DNA of 64,000 bases from Mobilicoccus pelagius NBRC 104925 (GTDB lineage: Bacteria > Actinomycetota > Actinomycetes > Actinomycetales > Dermatophilaceae), in the NCBI RefSeq assembly GCF_000247995.1, contig NZ_BAFE01000073.1, positions 92,662 through 156,661 of the forward strand, written 5' to 3'. This document shows, in pieces, positions 42,702 through 51,734 of this stretch (the first letter of the stretch is position 1; the number at the start of each line of letters is the position of its first letter). The notes under the pieces were generated by a model. That model was not told the origin of the DNA and searched no databases. It saw nothing but the letters and a program-made list of their open reading frames with translations. The position numbers were made by a program, and so were the translations under genes.

Positions 42702-44786
42702 TCACCGGGTCGCCTCGTTCATCTGGCGGAGTTCCTTCTTGAGGTCGGAGACCTCGTCGCGGAGCCGGGCGGCGAGTTCGAAGTGGAGGTCCTCTGCGGC
42801 CTGGTGCATCTGCGCGGTGAGGTCCTGGATGAGGTTGGCGAGGTCGCTCGCGGCCTCGGGGACGGCATGGCGGGGCGCATCGGCGGCGGCGCGGCCGCGG
42901 CTCTTGCCGCGGGACTGGGTGCGTCCGCTGCCCATGAGGGCCTCGGTGTCGGCGTCCTCGCGGCGGAGTTGATCGGTGATGTCGGCGATCTTCTTGCGCA
43001 GCGGCGTGGGGTCGATCCCGTGTTCGGTGTTGTAGGCGATCTGCTTCTCGCGGCGGCGTCGGGTCTCCTCGATGGCGGAGTCCATCGAGGGGGTGACGGT
43101 GTCGGCGTACATGTGGACCTGGCCGGAGACGTTGCGGGCAGCGCGGCCGATGGTCTGGATGAGGCTGCGGGTGGAGCGGAGGAAGCCCTCCTTGTCGGCG
43201 TCGAGGATCGACACGAGGCTCACCTCGGGCAGGTCGAGACCTTCACGGAGGAGGTTGATGCCGACGAGGACGTCGTACTCGCCGAGGCGGAGTTCGCGGA
43301 GGAGTTCGACACGGCGGAGGGTGTCGACCTCGGAGTGGAGGTATCGGACGCGGACGCCCTTGTCGAGGAGGTAGTCGGTGAGGTCCTCGGCCATCTTCTT
43401 CGTGAGGGTGGTGACGAGGACGCGTTCGTCCTTCTCGGTGCGGAGGCGGATCTCGTGGAGGAGGTCGTCGATCTGGCCCTTTGTGGGCTTGAGGACGATC
43501 TCAGGGTCGACGAGGCCGGTGGGGCGGATGATCTGCTCGACGAACCCGTCGGACTTGGCGAGTTCGTAGTCGCCGGGGGTGGCCGAGAGGTACACGGTCT
43601 GTCCGATGCGTTCGAGGAACTCCTCCCATTTGAGGGGGCGGTTGTCCATGGCGCTGGGGAGGCGGAAGCCGTGGTCGACGAGGGTGCGCTTGCGGCTCAT
43701 GTCACCCTCGTACATCGCGCCGATCTGGGGGACGGTGACGTGGGACTCGTCGATGACGAGGAGGAAGTCCTCGGGGAAGTAGTCGAGGAGGCAGTTAGGG
43801 GCGCTCCCCCGCGGGCGGCCGTCGATGTGGAGCGAGTAGTTCTCGATGCCGGAGCACGAACCGATCTGCCGCATCATCTCGATGTCGTACGTGGTGCGCA
43901 TGCGGAGGCGCTGCGCCTCGAGGAGCTTGTTCTGCTGCTCGAGTTCGGCGAGACGGCCTTCGAGTTCGAGTTCGATGCCGCGGATGGCGCGTTCCATGCG
44001 TTCGGGGCCGGCGACGTAGTGGGAGGCGGGGAAGACGTACATCTCCTGCTCCTCGCGCACGACCTCCCCGGTGAGCGGGTGGAGGGTGTAGAGGGCCTCG
44101 ATCTCGTCGCCGAAGAACTCGATGCGGATGGCGAGTTCTTCGTACATGGGGATGATCTCGACGGTGTCGCCGCGGGCGCGGAAGGTGCCGCGGGTGAAGG
44201 CGAGGTCGTTGCGGGTGTACTGCATGCCGACGAACTTGCGGAGCAGCTCGTCACGGCCGATCTCCTGCCCGACCTCGAGCCGCACCATGCGGTCGACGTA
44301 CTCCTGTGGCGTGCCGAGGCCGTAGATGCACGACACGGAGGCGACGACGACGACGTCACGCCGGGTGAGCAGGGAGTTCGTCGCGGAGTGGCGGAGGCGT
44401 TCGACCTCGTCGTTGATCGAGGAGTCCTTCTCGATGTACGTGTCCGTCTGGGGGACATACGCCTCGGGCTGGTAGTAGTCGTAGTAGCTGACGAAGTACT
44501 CGACCGCGTTGTTGGGCAGGAGTTCGCGGAACTCGTTGGCGAGCTGCGCCGCGAGGGTCTTGTTGGGTTCGAGCACGAGGGTGGGCCGCTGGACCTGCTC
44601 GATGAGCCACGCCGTCGTCGCGGACTTACCGGTGCCGGTGGCGCCCAGGAGCACGACGTCCTGCTCCCCCGCGTTGATGCGCTTCGTGAGCTCGGCGATG
44701 GCGGCAGGCTGGTCGCCGCTCGGGGAGAACTCGGAGACGACCTCGAACGGGGCGACGCGTCGCTGCAGATCTGTGGTGGGCCGCAT
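42702..44786 (-). CDS. uvrB: UvrB, excinuclease ABC subunit B
   Basis: 694 residues. Helicase-like damage-verification subunit. Walker [18 protein letters not shown], beta-hairpin [20 protein letters not shown], DExx box [13 protein letters not shown], motif [11 protein letters not shown] and a C-terminal UVR domain ([19 protein letters not shown]) that binds UvrC. ATG at 44786 lies 7 nt after TACCGT with no ribosome binding site, consistent with a leaderless mRNA from a damage-type promoter. Stop is 46 nt from the terC riboswitch. Confidence 0.97.
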   Translation of the reverse strand: MRPTTDLQRRVAPFEVVSEFSPSGDQPAAIAELTKRINAGEQDVVLLGATGTGKSATTAWLIEQVQRPTLVLEPNKTLAAQLANEFRELLPNNAVEYFVSYYDYYQPEAYVPQTDTYIEKDSSINDEVERLRHSATNSLLTRRDVVVVASVSCIYGLGTPQEYVDRMVRLEVGQEIGRDELLRKFVGMQYTRNDLAFTRGTFRARGDTVEIIPMYEELAIRIEFFGDEIEALYTLHPLTGEVVREEQEMYVFPASHYVAGPERMERAIRGIELELEGRLAELEQQNKLLEAQRLRMRTTYDIEMMRQIGSCSGIENYSLHIDGRPRGSAPNCLLDYFPEDFLLVIDESHVTVPQIGAMYEGDMSRKRTLVDHGFRLPSAMDNRPLKWEEFLERIGQTVYLSATPGDYELAKSDGFVEQIIRPTGLVDPEIVLKPTKGQIDDLLHEIRLRTEKDERVLVTTLTKKMAEDLTDYLLDKGVRVRYLHSEVDTLRRVELLRELRLGEYDVLVGINLLREGLDLPEVSLVSILDADKEGFLRSTRSLIQTIGRAARNVSGQVHMYADTVTPSMDSAIEETRRRREKQIAYNTEHGIDPTPLRKKIADITDQLRREDADTEALMGSGRTQSRGKSRGRAAADAPRHAVPEAASDLANLIQDLTAQMHQAAEDLHFELAARLRDEVSDLKKELRQMNEATR

Positions 44787-44793
44787 GTGTCAC

Positions 44794-44816
44794 ACGGTAG
44801 ACCCCACCTCCGACAC
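44794..44816 (-). promoter_or_regulatory. PafBC-type damage promoter of uvrB
   Basis: GTGTCGGAG (44816-44808), 8 nt, TACCGT (44799-44794), 7 nt, ATG. The block GAAGGGGTGTCGGAGGTGG is shared with uvrA (there GAAGGGTTGTCGGAGGTGG), including the first part of the N8 spacer. Confidence 0.75.
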
Positions 44817-44905
44817 CCCTTCCGTCGTGGCCGGTCACGACGGGCCCGCCCCGCCACGGTCGGCGGCGTCGAGAGGCGACGGGAGGCGTCGTCGCGCCCG
44901 TGGCG

Positions 44906-45657
44906 TCAGGCGACGTCCAGTCGCCGCACCCCGACGACGAGCCCGGCCACCAGGAACGCGGCAACGACGTAGGGCGCCGCCGCGATGAGGTGGCGGCCCG
45001 CGGACACGGTGCCGAGGGCCGGTCCCAGCAGTGCGGGGAGGACGAGGAGAAGCACGACCACGACGGGAGGACGATCGCGCGCACCACTCCCGCGTGGAGC
45101 CAGAGGACCGCGAGGTCCGTGGCGCCGAGGACGACGACGAGGAACCACACCGCTGCACGTGCCCCGGTCTCGAGGGCACCCGGCGAGGCCGACGACCCGG
45201 TGACGGCGACGGCCGCCATGAGCGTGAGCACCGCCGCGACGACCATGCCGAGGTCGACGACGAGGAGGGCGGAACTCACCGCGCGGCGGGTCGCCCCGAG
45301 GCCGAGGAGGGACGGCACGAGCCGCGGTAGCGCCGCCGCGAGGACGACGGCGGTCCAGGCGGTGGAGAGGGGGCGATCCAAGCGAGCCCCGTCATCGTCA
45401 CCCGGCCGGGTTCGGCCGCAATACCCGCGACGCCGTCGAACGGACTGCCACCCGTGGCGAACTCCCACCCGAGCCACCGGCCGACGACGTACAGGAGGGT
45501 GACGGCGGCGAGGAGCGCCACAGCCGTCCCGCCGACGGCGCCGAGGGCCCGTCGTCCGAGGACGGAGAGCACCGCGCCCGTGCGGTCCGCGGCCGTGAGG
45601 CGGTGCTTCCCCCGCGGGTGTCGAGTTCGTGCCCGGATTCGTGGCCGAGGTGCTCAT
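44906..45657 (-). pseudogene. Decayed ABC transporter permease (three frameshifts)
   Basis: Hydrophobic sequence typical of an ABC-2 type permease is spread over three frames. The ATG at 45657 (MSTSATNPGTNS) overlaps the ATPase remnant's stop. The frame then shifts near 45600 (SVLGRRALGAVGGTAVALLA, VTLLYVVGRWLGWEFATGG), shifts back near 45380 (RLDRPLSTAWTAVVLAAALP, SALLVVDLGMVVAAVLTLMA), and shifts again near 45065 (PPVVVVLLLVLPALLG, APYVVAAFLVAGLVVGV) to the end. The protein pieces join smoothly, so the gene was once intact. Three shifts in one gene are more than sequencing error usually gives, but raw reads would decide. Confidence 0.8.
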
Positions 45658-46160
45658 CGGTGCGCTCCTGTGCTCGGGTCCGCCGGAGCGATGGCCGGCG
45701 TGGTGAGGTCGACGAGGACGTCGGTGAGGGAGGCGAGGGAGTCCCCGCGGGAGTGGGCCCGGCGGACGTCGTCGACCTCCCCGGCGGCGACGACCCGGCC
45801 GCGGTCGAGGACGACGACGTCCTCGACGAGGGGTTGGATCTCCTCCAGCAGGTGGGAGGAGAGGATCATCGTGCGCGGGTGCGCGGCGTAGTCGGCGAGG
45901 AGGGCGTCGTAGAACGCGCGGCGGGTGACGGCGTCCATGCCGAGGTGCACCTCGTCGAGCACGGTCACCTCCGCGCGGGTGGCGAGGGCGAAGGCGGCAC
46001 GCAGCGCGGCCCGGCCTCCCGTCGAGAGCTTCGCGGGTGTGCGCCGCTCGGGCACCTCGAACGCCTCGAGCAGGGAGGTGAAGAACACGCCGTCCCAGTG
46101 CGGGCGCAGCCGGGCGTGGAGGTCGATGTTCGCCCCGATGGAGAGGTCGTCGACGACGAA
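45654..46160 (-). pseudogene. 5'-truncated ABC transporter ATPase (YtrB-like)
   Basis: From FVVDDLSIGANIDLHARLRP onward there are about 168 residues of an ABC ATPase: signature-like KLSTGGRAALRAA, Walker B VTVLDEVHLGMD and H-loop ILSSHLLEEI. Walker A and the whole N-terminal half are missing, and no start codon precedes it in frame. The break coincides with the coaE terminator hairpin. Relatives of this subtype usually sit behind a GntR regulator, also absent. It ends with ATGA into the permease remnant. Confidence 0.8.
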
Positions 46161-46193
46161 CCCCGCCGCGCGGGGAGCGGGCGGGGTTCGTCG
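46154..46193 (-). terminator. Hairpin after coaE
   Basis: CGACGAACCCCGCC (46154-46167) pairs with GGCGGGGTTCGTCG (46180-46193), perfect 14-bp stem, 12-nt loop, 17 nt past the coaE stop. Its far arm runs into the truncated ATPase remnant. Confidence 0.8.
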
Positions 46194-46209
46194 TGTCGGA
46201 CAGCGGGGG

Positions 46210-47397
46210 TCAGTCGTGCCAGCCGGTACGGCGGGCCCAGGTCTGCATGCGGGGCCACGCCTCGTTGAACCACGGCTCCTTGGCGGCGGCGTAGGCCGCG
46301 TTCGACTCGTGAGCCTCGGCGAGATCCTCCTTGATGCGGGTGTACTCCTCGCGGGCGGCCGGGTCTCCGCGCAGCCAGTCACGGAAGAGCAGCGCGTACT
46401 GCCATCCCGCGCTCGACAGCTCACGCACGTGGACGTGGGCGACGCGGCCCGGATCGCACGACCCGTGAAACCGTTTGACCCACAACGAGGGGTCGGGCAT
46501 CGCGTCGGTCGGGTGGTCCATGCGGTAGTCCTCGACCCGCGGGAACCCCGCGGCGGCGAGGGCCGCGACGAACGCCGGGTCGTCGGCGTCGCGGAGGTCA
46601 CGGACACCGACCTGGATGTCGACGACGTCCTTGCCCGCCATGCCCGGCACGCTCGTCGAGCCGACGTGCTCGATCTCCGGCGCCCGCTCCCCCAGCACAT
46701 GGGAGAGCCGATCGACGAGTCGGGCCGCCTGCTGCTGCCACCGCGGATCGTACGGCGAGACGACGGGCGTCGGGCGACGGTGGAAACGGCCGGCCCGGAG
46801 GTTCTCCGCGTACGGGACGATCCGGTCGTTCCACACCGCGTCGACCCGGCGGAGGAGGTCCTCCTCGTCGCCGGAGTTGTCGAGGACGACGTCGGCGGCC
46901 TCACGGCGCGCCGCGTCGGAGGCCTGGTGACTCATGCGCGCCTGAGCGTCGGACTCGGTGAGCCCCCGTCCCACGAGGCGCCGCACACGGGTCTGCGCGG
47001 GCGCCTCCACGACGACGACGAGGTGGTAACGACCGCCCATGCGCTTCTCGACGAGGAGCGGCACGTCGTGGACGACGACGGCGTCCTCCGGTGCGGCGTC
47101 GACGTTCTCCTGGGTGCGGGCCGCGATGAGCGGGTGCGTGATCGCCTCGAGATCGCGGCGGGCCTGTTCGTCGTCGAAGACCACTCCGGCGAGGGCGGCC
47201 CGATCGAGGGATCCGTCGGCGGCGAGCACCCGGCCGCCGAATCGCTCGACGACTCTGCGGAGCCCGTCACCACCGACCTCGAGCACCTCGCGCGCGATGG
47301 CGTCGGCGTCGACGACGACCGCTCCCGCGTCGCGGAGGCGTCGTGCGACGGTCGACTTGCCCGATCCGATTCCGCCGGTGAGGCCCACTGTCAACAT
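46210..47397 (-). CDS. coaE: Dephospho-CoA kinase fused to a GrpB (UPF0157) domain
   Basis: 395 residues. N-terminal dephospho-CoA kinase (1-200): P-loop GLTGGIGSGKSTVARRL, VVDADAIAREVLE and VHDVPLLVEKRMG; last step of CoA synthesis. C-terminal GrpB domain (about 213-395): PYDPRWQQQAARLVDRL, IEHVGSTSVPGMAGKDVVDI and HVHVREL, a nucleotidyltransferase-like fold. The same fusion is known for mycobacterial CoaE, where the extra domain aids folding. ATG is 6 nt after TAGAGT. Confidence 0.95.
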   Translation of the reverse strand: MLTVGLTGGIGSGKSTVARRLRDAGAVVVDADAIAREVLEVGGDGLRRVVERFGGRVLAADGSLDRAALAGVVFDDEQARRDLEAITHPLIAARTQENVDAAPEDAVVVHDVPLLVEKRMGGRYHLVVVVEAPAQTRVRRLVGRGLTESDAQARMSHQASDAARREAADVVLDNSGDEEDLLRRVDAVWNDRIVPYAENLRAGRFHRRPTPVVSPYDPRWQQQAARLVDRLSHVLGERAPEIEHVGSTSVPGMAGKDVVDIQVGVRDLRDADDPAFVAALAAAGFPRVEDYRMDHPTDAMPDPSLWVKRFHGSCDPGRVAHVHVRELSSAGWQYALLFRDWLRGDPAAREEYTRIKEDLAEAHESNAAYAAAKEPWFNEAWPRMQTWARRTGWHD

Positions 47398-47403
47398 GAC
47401 GAC

Positions 47404-47409
47404 ACTCTA
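47404..47409 (-). promoter_or_regulatory. Leaderless-type -10 box of coaE
   Basis: TAGAGT on the minus strand, 6 nt before the ATG at 47397. The upstream sequence does not match the PafBC box. Confidence 0.55.
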
Positions 47410-47536
47410 GTTCGCCCCGCCCACCTGTGGCAGGGACACGACCGATACCGCCGCCGAGCCGTGCCGGCGACTCACCGCCCCTCCCGCCGGGCGGCGCGGT
47501 GGGTGGGCCACGATCGCCCACTCCCCCGGGGCGTCG

Positions 47537-48724
47537 TCAGTCGGTGCTCACGTCGGCGACGCCTCGCCCAACCTCGAAGGACGCCCGCGTCCGCGTGTCC
47601 GTGCACGTCACCGCCTCGGAGGTGGCGCTGCACGTGATCTGGGCGCTCGACATCGAGGATCCCGGCGTGAGGGCGGCCGACCTGCGGCCGTCGACGACGA
47701 CCGTCGCGTCCCAGCCCGTGCGATGCCAGGAGGCGAGCGGGGCGCCGAGGGCGGCGATCTCGGGCCCCTGCTCCCCGGCGCACATCCGGGTCACGCGTCC
47801 GGCCCGGATGAGGAACGTGCGACCGTACTCCCGTCCTTCGCAGGCCGACGCCGGGGAGGCGCTCGGCGCACCCGCGGACGATGCGGTTCCGCTGGGAGTC
47901 GGGGAGGTGGAGGGGCGACGCGAGGCGGACGGTGGCGGCGACGGCGGCGGGGTCCACGTCGAGCGGGCGACGTCGCACCAGGCCACGTCGTCATGGACGA
48001 CGCAGTGGACGTTGCCGTCGGCCGTGAGGAAGCTCCCCGTCGACACGGTGACGCGCCGCGGCCCCGAGGAACGCCGCGGATCGACGAGGGCGAGGCGGTC
48101 TCCGCGCCACGAGACCGTGGCCTCGTACTGCGTGACGGGCCCGTCCGCACGATCGAACGCCGTCCACTCGACCCGCACGTCGCCCCCGACGACCCGTAGG
48201 TCACGGACCACCGCGTACTTCTGCTTCTGTGCCGTGTCGAGTCCGACCGATGCGGCCGGTGTCGCGGGCCCCGTGTAGAGCACGAGGGTGTCCGGGCGCG
48301 GATCGTCGTCGACGGTGCAGCTGAGGACACCGATGAGGTCGAGACCCCCGTCGCCGGTCACGTCGGTCTCCACGGGCGGCACCGGCGCCATCCCCATCGC
48401 GTACCCGTCCGTCACCTGCAGGGTCGTCTCCGTCGTGCCGATCGATCCGCGATGGCTCGACAGGTGGTGTAGCGGCAGCCCACACGCCGCGGGAGCCGAG
48501 CGGATCGCCGCCGCATCGACGTCGACTCCATGGGTCGGGGCCGCCGTCGTCGGTGCGACGGTGACGATCTCGGGAGGGGGCACCGAGACGACCGGGCGGG
48601 ACACCGGGGCCGGTGCCGGGCCCCCGGCGCATCCGGTGAGGACGACAGGAAGGAGGACGGACGCCACGGCGGCAAACCGACGGACCCCGATGCGTCGGCT
48701 CCACCCCTCCCCGGCCTGGTGCAT
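47537..48724 (-). CDS. Hypothetical lipoprotein
   Basis: 395 residues. Positively charged start (RRIGVRRF), hydrophobic core AAVASVLLPVVLTG and lipobox cysteine C32, then a Pro/Val/Thr-rich linker. Two folded parts are separated by a Pro/Ser linker (TPPPSPPPSASRRPSTSPTP). The first contains TDVTGDGGLDLIGVLSC, an FG-GAP-like or calcium-type DxDGD pattern; cysteines in both parts suggest disulfides. No family recognised. ATG follows GGAGGAGGGG. It lies between rpsA and coaE on the same strand. Confidence 0.75.
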   Translation of the reverse strand: MHQAGEGWSRRIGVRRFAAVASVLLPVVLTGCAGGPAPAPVSRPVVSVPPPEIVTVAPTTAAPTHGVDVDAAAIRSAPAACGLPLHHLSSHRGSIGTTETTLQVTDGYAMGMAPVPPVETDVTGDGGLDLIGVLSCTVDDDPRPDTLVLYTGPATPAASVGLDTAQKQKYAVVRDLRVVGGDVRVEWTAFDRADGPVTQYEATVSWRGDRLALVDPRRSSGPRRVTVSTGSFLTADGNVHCVVHDDVAWCDVARSTWTPPPSPPPSASRRPSTSPTPSGTASSAGAPSASPASACEGREYGRTFLIRAGRVTRMCAGEQGPEIAALGAPLASWHRTGWDATVVVDGRRSAALTPGSSMSSAQITCSATSEAVTCTDTRTRASFEVGRGVADVSTD

Positions 48725-48832
48725 CCGCCCCTCCTCCGTCCGACAGCCCTCCCTGCCTCCAACGGCCGAATCCCCGCACACCTGAGCACAATTCACCCAC
48801 CCTGACCGTCGGCACCCACTGGCGGGACACGC

Positions 48833-48872
48833 GGACGGGCCCCCTCCCTCGTGAGAAGAAGGGGGCCCGTCC
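48833..48872 (-). terminator. Hairpin after rpsA
   Basis: GGACGGGCCCCCT (48833-48845) pairs with AGGGGGCCCGTCC (48860-48872), 13 bp, loop 14 nt, 38 nt past the rpsA stop. No U-run. Confidence 0.75.
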
Positions 48873-48910
48873 GGAGCGTCGACCGAGGGACGAACCCTCG
48901 GCGCCCGGGG

Positions 48911-50368
48911 TCAGTTGCCCGTGAGCTTCTCGCGCAGCGCGGCGAGAGCCTCGTCCGAGGCGAGCGTGCCCTCGGTGCTCACCTGCGACTCCGAGGAGCC
49001 ACCGGAGGAGTAGGACGTCGTGGTCTCGACACCACCCGTGGCGACGGCCTCGGCGTCGGCCTTGATGGCCTCCTCGACCTGCGCACGGTGCGCCTCCCAG
49101 CGAGCGTGGGCCTCGGCGTACTGCCGCTCCCACTTCTGCCGGGCCTCCTCGTAGCCCTCGAGCCACTCGTTCGACTCGGGGTCGAAGCCCTCGGGGTACT
49201 TGTAGTTGCCCTGCTCGTCGTACTCGGCCGCCATGCCGTAGAGCGTGGGGTCGAACTCCGTCGTCGCGACCGACGGGTCATTGGCCTGCTTGAGCGACAA
49301 GGAGATCCGGCGACGCTCGAGGTCGATGTCGATGACCTTGACGAAGATCTCCTGGCCGACCTGGACGACCTGCTCCGGCAGCTCGACGTGACGCTCGGCG
49401 AGCTCGGAGATGTGCACGAGACCCTCGATGCCGTCGTCGACGCGGACGAACGCACCGAACGGGACGAGCTTCGTGACCTTGCCCGGCACGACCTGGCCGA
49501 TGGCGTGGGTGCGGGCGAAGTGCTGCCACGGGTCTTCCTGCGTCGCCTTGAGCGAGAGGGAGACGCGCTCGCGGTCCATGTCGACGTCGAGGACCTCGAC
49601 CTTGACCTCCTGGCCCACCTCGACGACCTCGGACGGGTGGTCGATGTGCTTCCAGGACAGCTCGGAGACGTGGACGAGTCCGTCGACACCGCCGAGGTCG
49701 ACGAACGCACCGAAGTTGACGATCGACGACACGACACCGGTGCGGACCTGACCCTTGCCGAGCTCCTGGAGGAAGTTCGTGCGGACCTCGGACTGCGTCT
49801 GCTCGAGCCACGCACGGCGCGAGAGGACGACGTTGTTGCGGTTCTTGTCGAGCTCGATGATCTTGGCCTCGATCTCCTTGCCGACGTACGGCTGGAGGTC
49901 GCGGACGCGGCGCATCTCGACGAGGGAGGCGGGGAGGAAGCCTCGGAGGCCGATGTCGAGGATGAGACCACCCTTGACGACCTCGATGACGGTGCCGGTG
50001 ACGACGCCGTCCTCTTCCTTGATCTTCTCGATCGTGCCCCAGGCGCGCTCGTACTGGGCGCGCTTCTTGCTCAGGATCAGCCGACCCTCCTTGTCCTCCT
50101 TCTGGAGGACCAGGGCCTCGACCTCGTCGCCGACGCCAACGACCTCGTTGGGGTCGACGTCGTGCTTGATGGACAGCTCGCGCGAGGGGATGACGCCCTC
50201 GGTCTTGTAGCCGATGTCGAGGAGGACCTCGTCACGGTCGACCTTGACGATGACGCCTTCGACGATGTCGCCATCGTTGAAGTGCTTGATGGTGGCGTCG
50301 ATCGCGGCGAGGAGGTCTTCCTCGGAACCGATGTCGTTGATCGCGATCTCGGGGTGGCTGACAGTCAT
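48911..50368 (-). CDS. rpsA: 30S ribosomal protein S1
   Basis: 485 residues with four S1 RNA-binding domains (starting near GDIVEGVIVKVDRDEVLLDI, GVVTGTVIEVVKGGLILDI, GQVRTGVVSSIVNFGAFVDL and GQVVPGKVTKLVPFGAFVRV), as usual in actinobacteria (E. coli has six). A divergent acidic, Ala/Ser-rich tail of about 110 residues follows. ATG at 50368 gives the family start MTVSHPEIAINDIG. Confidence 0.96.
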   Translation of the reverse strand: MTVSHPEIAINDIGSEEDLLAAIDATIKHFNDGDIVEGVIVKVDRDEVLLDIGYKTEGVIPSRELSIKHDVDPNEVVGVGDEVEALVLQKEDKEGRLILSKKRAQYERAWGTIEKIKEEDGVVTGTVIEVVKGGLILDIGLRGFLPASLVEMRRVRDLQPYVGKEIEAKIIELDKNRNNVVLSRRAWLEQTQSEVRTNFLQELGKGQVRTGVVSSIVNFGAFVDLGGVDGLVHVSELSWKHIDHPSEVVEVGQEVKVEVLDVDMDRERVSLSLKATQEDPWQHFARTHAIGQVVPGKVTKLVPFGAFVRVDDGIEGLVHISELAERHVELPEQVVQVGQEIFVKVIDIDLERRRISLSLKQANDPSVATTEFDPTLYGMAAEYDEQGNYKYPEGFDPESNEWLEGYEEARQKWERQYAEAHARWEAHRAQVEEAIKADAEAVATGGVETTTSYSSGGSSESQVSTEGTLASDEALAALREKLTGN

Positions 50369-50633
50369 GTAGTGGGGACTCCGATGCGGACAGATGGTCG
50401 GAGGGCGTCGGCGTGTGCCGCCGCCCTGGTCGGACGGTGTGAACAAGAGGTGGTGCTCGTGACCGAGGCGGCCCGCCGTTCGCGGTGGAGGGCGAGATCA
50501 CCTCGTGGCCGACGCGGGAAGGTTCGAGTGTCGGTGGCCACGCGCGCCCGTGGACACAGCGGGCGCACCCGGTCAGTCTACCCGTGCGCCCGGGACGACG
50601 TAAAGCCGGTGTGGCGTCGGCAGACTGTGTCGT

Positions 50634-51734
50634 ATGTCCGCCCCCCACGAGTCCGAGACCGACACCACGCGGGCGCGCCACGACGTGCGTCCCGAGGGTG
50701 CCTCCGCGCCCCTGTCGCCGGCCGCCCCCGGCCATCCCGACAACGACGGGCCCGACGACCGTGGCCGCACTCCAGCCACTCCAGGCACTCCAGCCACTCC
50801 AGGCACTTCGGACGCGACGGGTGTCGGTGCGGGCTACGACCGCGAGGTGAACGCCACCGAGACCGTGACGGCGAACCGGCACTGGTGGGACGACGAGGCG
50901 TCGACGTACTACGAGGAGCACGGCGCCTTTCTCGGCGACGCCGATCTCGTGTGGGGTCCGGAGGGGGTGACCGAGGCGCAGCTCGGTCTGCTCGGGGACG
51001 TCGACGGCAGGCGCGTCCTCGAGTTCGGGGCCGGCGCGGCGCAGGGCGCCCGCTACGTCGCCGGACGGGGTGGACGTGTCGTCGCGACGGACCTTTCCCT
51101 CGCGATGCTCCACCAGGCCGAACGCATCGACGCGTGGAGAACGGGTGCCGCCCCTCCCCTGCTCCAGTGCGACGCCTCGGCGTTGCCGTTTCCCGACGCC
51201 ACGTTCGACGTCGTCTTCTCCGCCTACGGCGCGGTCCCGTTCGTCGCGGACGGCGCGGGCCTCCTCCACGAGTGCGCCCGGGTGCTCGTCCCCGGAGGTC
51301 TCCTCGTCTTCTCGACGACGCACCCGGTGCGGTGGGCGTTCCCCGACGTGCCCGGCTCGGAGGGGCTCACGGCGACGATGTCGTACTTCGACCGCACCCC
51401 CTACTCCGAGGAGGACGCGAACGGAACCCTCGTCTACGTCGAGCACCACCGCACCCTCGGTGACCGCGTGCGGGACATCGCCGCGGCGGGGCTCCACCTC
51501 GTCGACCTCGTCGAACCCGAGTGGCCCGAGGCGAACACGGAGACGTGGGGGGGCTGGAGCCCGTTGCGGGGCCGTCTGCTGCCCGGGACGGCAATCTTCG
51601 TGTGCCGCCGCCTCGCCACGACCCGAGCGGTCGCACCGGCCCCGACGGCAGCCCCTGTGGCGGGCGACTCCGGCGATGACGACCGGGTCGACCTCGCCGA
51701 ACCGCCCGACAAGACCCCACCCGAGCGGCCATGA
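50634..51734 (+). CDS. Class I SAM-dependent methyltransferase
   Basis: 366 residues. A disordered N-terminus of about 75 residues (with a TPATPG repeat) and a Pro/Asp-rich C-tail flank a Rossmann methyltransferase domain. SAM motif I is VLEFGAGAAQGARYV, followed by VVATDLSLAML and LPFPDATFDVVFSAYG. Conserved HWWDDEASTYYEEHG precedes motif I, as in a common actinobacterial family with no known substrate. ATG at 50634, divergent from rpsA by 265 nt. The stop overlaps the fhs start. Confidence 0.85.
   Translation: MSAPHESETDTTRARHDVRPEGASAPLSPAAPGHPDNDGPDDRGRTPATPGTPATPGTSDATGVGAGYDREVNATETVTANRHWWDDEASTYYEEHGAFLGDADLVWGPEGVTEAQLGLLGDVDGRRVLEFGAGAAQGARYVAGRGGRVVATDLSLAMLHQAERIDAWRTGAAPPLLQCDASALPFPDATFDVVFSAYGAVPFVADGAGLLHECARVLVPGGLLVFSTTHPVRWAFPDVPGSEGLTATMSYFDRTPYSEEDANGTLVYVEHHRTLGDRVRDIAAAGLHLVDLVEPEWPEANTETWGGWSPLRGRLLPGTAIFVCRRLATTRAVAPAPTAAPVAGDSGDDDRVDLAEPPDKTPPERP
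50769..50804 (+). repeat. Coding tandem repeat, four 9-nt units
   Basis: ACTCCAGCC, ACTCCAGGC, ACTCCAGCC, ACTCCAGGC in frame, giving a TPATPG TPATPG linker in the methyltransferase. Length could vary by slippage without frameshift. Confidence 0.9.

Noticed and set aside
45276..45572. A separate small membrane protein gene
   Set aside because: Its product continues smoothly into the neighbouring frames on both sides, so it is one piece of the frameshifted permease.
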